Assembly (NCBI GenBank): GCA_038851035.1 | Contig: JAWCLH010000002.1 | Span: 1 to 64,000, forward strand | Length of the DNA: 64,000 nucleotides | From: Thermoplasmata archaeon | GTDB taxonomy: Archaea; Thermoplasmatota; DTKX01; VGTL01 | Direction of reading: 5' to 3' | In this document: positions 62,868 through 64,000 of the stretch, piece after piece | Position numbering within the stretch: position 1 is the stretch's first letter | Layout of the letters: the number at the start of each line of letters is the position of its first letter | Notes under the pieces: model-generated | The model's input: only the letters and a program-made list of their open reading frames with translations | What the model was told of the DNA's origin: nothing | Database searches by the model: none | Program-made: the position numbers and the translations under genes

Positions 62868-64000
62868 ATGAGAAAGCTCGCACTGACCGTGGGTGCGCTT
62901 ATGGTGACCGCAATGCTGGCGGGGCTTGTCCCCGGGCTGGACCCCCTCGACCCTAAAGACTCAATGAAGGACTCGGACGGAGACCGCCTGAGCAACCTTC
63001 TCGAGTTCATCTACGGTACCGACCCGAACTGCAGGGACACGGACAACGGCGGAGCGGACGATGGCTGGGAGGTCTATTACGACCTTAATAGAGCGCACTG
63101 GCCAGTGGGCAGCAGGTGCCACCAGCTCTACGCCAGATACGACAGCGACGGAGACGGCTTCCCGGACGTGAACGTCGACCCGAACTACAGGTTCGACCCG
63201 ACCAACTTGTGGGACGAGGCCGACCTTGCGGACCAGGACGGCTGGAGCAACCTCAGGGAGTATTTTGAGGGAACCGACCCCACAAACCCGGATACCGACA
63301 GTGATGGCAGGATGGACGATGTTGACCCGCAGCCATTGATTCCGAATGATGAGTGGGGCCCCGGCGGGGGAGGGAACATAGGCCAGAACAGCGGCCAGGG
63401 TCAGGGGCTCGGGCAGGGAATGGGGCAAGGCATGGGCCAGGGATATGGCCAAGGAATGGGTCAGGGCCAAGGCAACGGCCAGAGCCAGATCCCCGGCAGC
63501 GGGAACCCGGGCGTGTCCGGCCCCGGCCAGGGCTCGGGCAACGGCCAGAACCAGCCCGGGCCGCTCCCCTACCATGGCCAGGGAACCCACTATGGAGAGG
63601 GCTGGGGGAATGGCCAGAACATCGGTCCGGGGCCCGGCTTCACGCCTCCGTCCAGAATAAGGGTGATATATGCAGAGGCGGGGCGTTTCCTCAATCCAGA
63701 CGGCAGCTCCGCTACTGGCTCCGCATCGTGGGTTAAGGGGAAGCCCTTTACCGTGCGCGGCCTCGTCGAGGTCTACAATGAAGGCCTAGACTCCTGGGTC
63801 CCGATTGATCAGGCAATGGATGTTGTCATCCAGCTCAACCAGACCGGCGCTTCTTATACCCTCTGGGAGGGAAAGGCGGGCGACAGGGGCAACGGAGCCT
63901 TCGAGGCCACCTGCGTGATACCGGGGAATGCGGCTGGTGGAGCGGGGGTCATCGCAATCCATGCCCTCGGGAACAGCGCCGCCGGCGAGAGCTGGCTTGT
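62868..64000 (+). CDS. secreted calcium-repeat protein with Gly/Gln-rich linker, partial (3' end outside window)
   Basis: Open from ATG 62868 to the right edge, 377 residues visible. A signal peptide (LALTVGALMVTAMLAGLVP) is followed by thrombospondin-type-3-like acidic repeats (DSDGDRLSNLLEF, DSDGDGFPDVN, DTDSDGRMDDVD) that should bind calcium. A low-complexity linker of Gly-Gln-Gly-Met/Asn units spans about residues 168-240, followed by a beta-type domain (KGKPFTVRGLVEVYNEGLDSW). The last part has a Big/transglutaminase-associated look, but the sequence ends before a catalytic core could appear. GTG 62865 is directly adjacent as an alternative start. Confidence 0.82.
   Translation, partial: MRKLALTVGALMVTAMLAGLVPGLDPLDPKDSMKDSDGDRLSNLLEFIYGTDPNCRDTDNGGADDGWEVYYDLNRAHWPVGSRCHQLYARYDSDGDGFPDVNVDPNYRFDPTNLWDEADLADQDGWSNLREYFEGTDPTNPDTDSDGRMDDVDPQPLIPNDEWGPGGGGNIGQNSGQGQGLGQGMGQGMGQGYGQGMGQGQGNGQSQIPGSGNPGVSGPGQGSGNGQNQPGPLPYHGQGTHYGEGWGNGQNIGPGPGFTPPSRIRVIYAEAGRFLNPDGSSATGSASWVKGKPFTVRGLVEVYNEGLDSWVPIDQAMDVVIQLNQTGASYTLWEGKAGDRGNGAFEATCVIPGNAAGGAGVIAIHALGNSAAGESWL

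Overview
The window looks like a GC-rich archaeal chromosome segment, most likely from a Thermoplasmatota-type (euryarchaeal) lineage. The domain call is firm. The window carries archaeal uS15, an aRF1-like factor, CDP-archaeol synthase (CarS), a tRNA-splicing endonuclease, exosome Csl4, NreA, a COG1395 regulator and a two-gap RecJ-like DHH protein. Many genes start at or within a few bases of the point about 25 nt downstream of a TATA element (leaderless pattern), while others have GGAGG-type ribosome binding sites. The phylum is an inference from the mix of families and the many Ig/CARDB/PKD surface proteins. I saw no insertion sequence, prophage, integrase or CRISPR array.

Layout. 1-7.4 kb (minus strand): tRNA-Leu(CAG), a possible amber-interrupted small zinc ribbon, a divergent FtsZ, then two secreted or membrane proteins that share an N-terminal module; the larger is a 12-NHL-repeat giant with a cytoplasmic sensor-like tail. 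7.5-12.5 kb: a pentameric ligand-gated channel homologue, a small membrane protein, and an rps15-recJ-aRF1-like operon. 12.5-18 kb: an 1800-residue surface protein made of 13 Ig-like repeats. 18-22.9 kb: a minus-strand ahcY-IMPase-MFS operon and a divergent 11-TPR protein. 22.9-29.7 kb: a surface metallopeptidase, an MBL hydrolase, a cupin, a CARDB protein and tRNA endonuclease EndA. 29.7-30.5 kb: a gene-poor gap with possible remnants.

30.5-37.5 kb: a COG1395 regulator, an unknown protein and two M14 peptidase paralogues; the second has lost a zinc ligand. 37.5-40.7 kb: a DNA-repair group (NreA, family-4 UDG, SPL-like radical SAM). 40.8-45 kb: CarS, pyrE, purD, a METTL5-like methylase and Csl4. 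45-51 kb: a coiled-coil miniprotein, a GT-C-like membrane protein, an unknown, CutA and a GlcD-GlpC fusion dehydrogenase. 51-56.9 kb (minus): MBL hydrolase, class II amidotransferase, acyl-CoA ligase and three adjacent zinc-ribbon membrane paralogues. 57-64 kb: a DUF362 ferredoxin, an iron-sulfur flavoprotein, a C25 gingipain-like peptidase, and a secreted calcium-repeat protein that runs off the end behind three 19-bp tandem repeats.

The recurring theme is a cell surface of large single-pass proteins. Their outer parts are Ig/CARDB/PKD stalks carrying peptidase or propeller domains. Several have unexpected cytoplasmic ends: a roadblock/longin-like plus SHOCT tail, a RING-order zinc finger and a zinc ribbon. 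This suggests surface proteins wired to intracellular partners.
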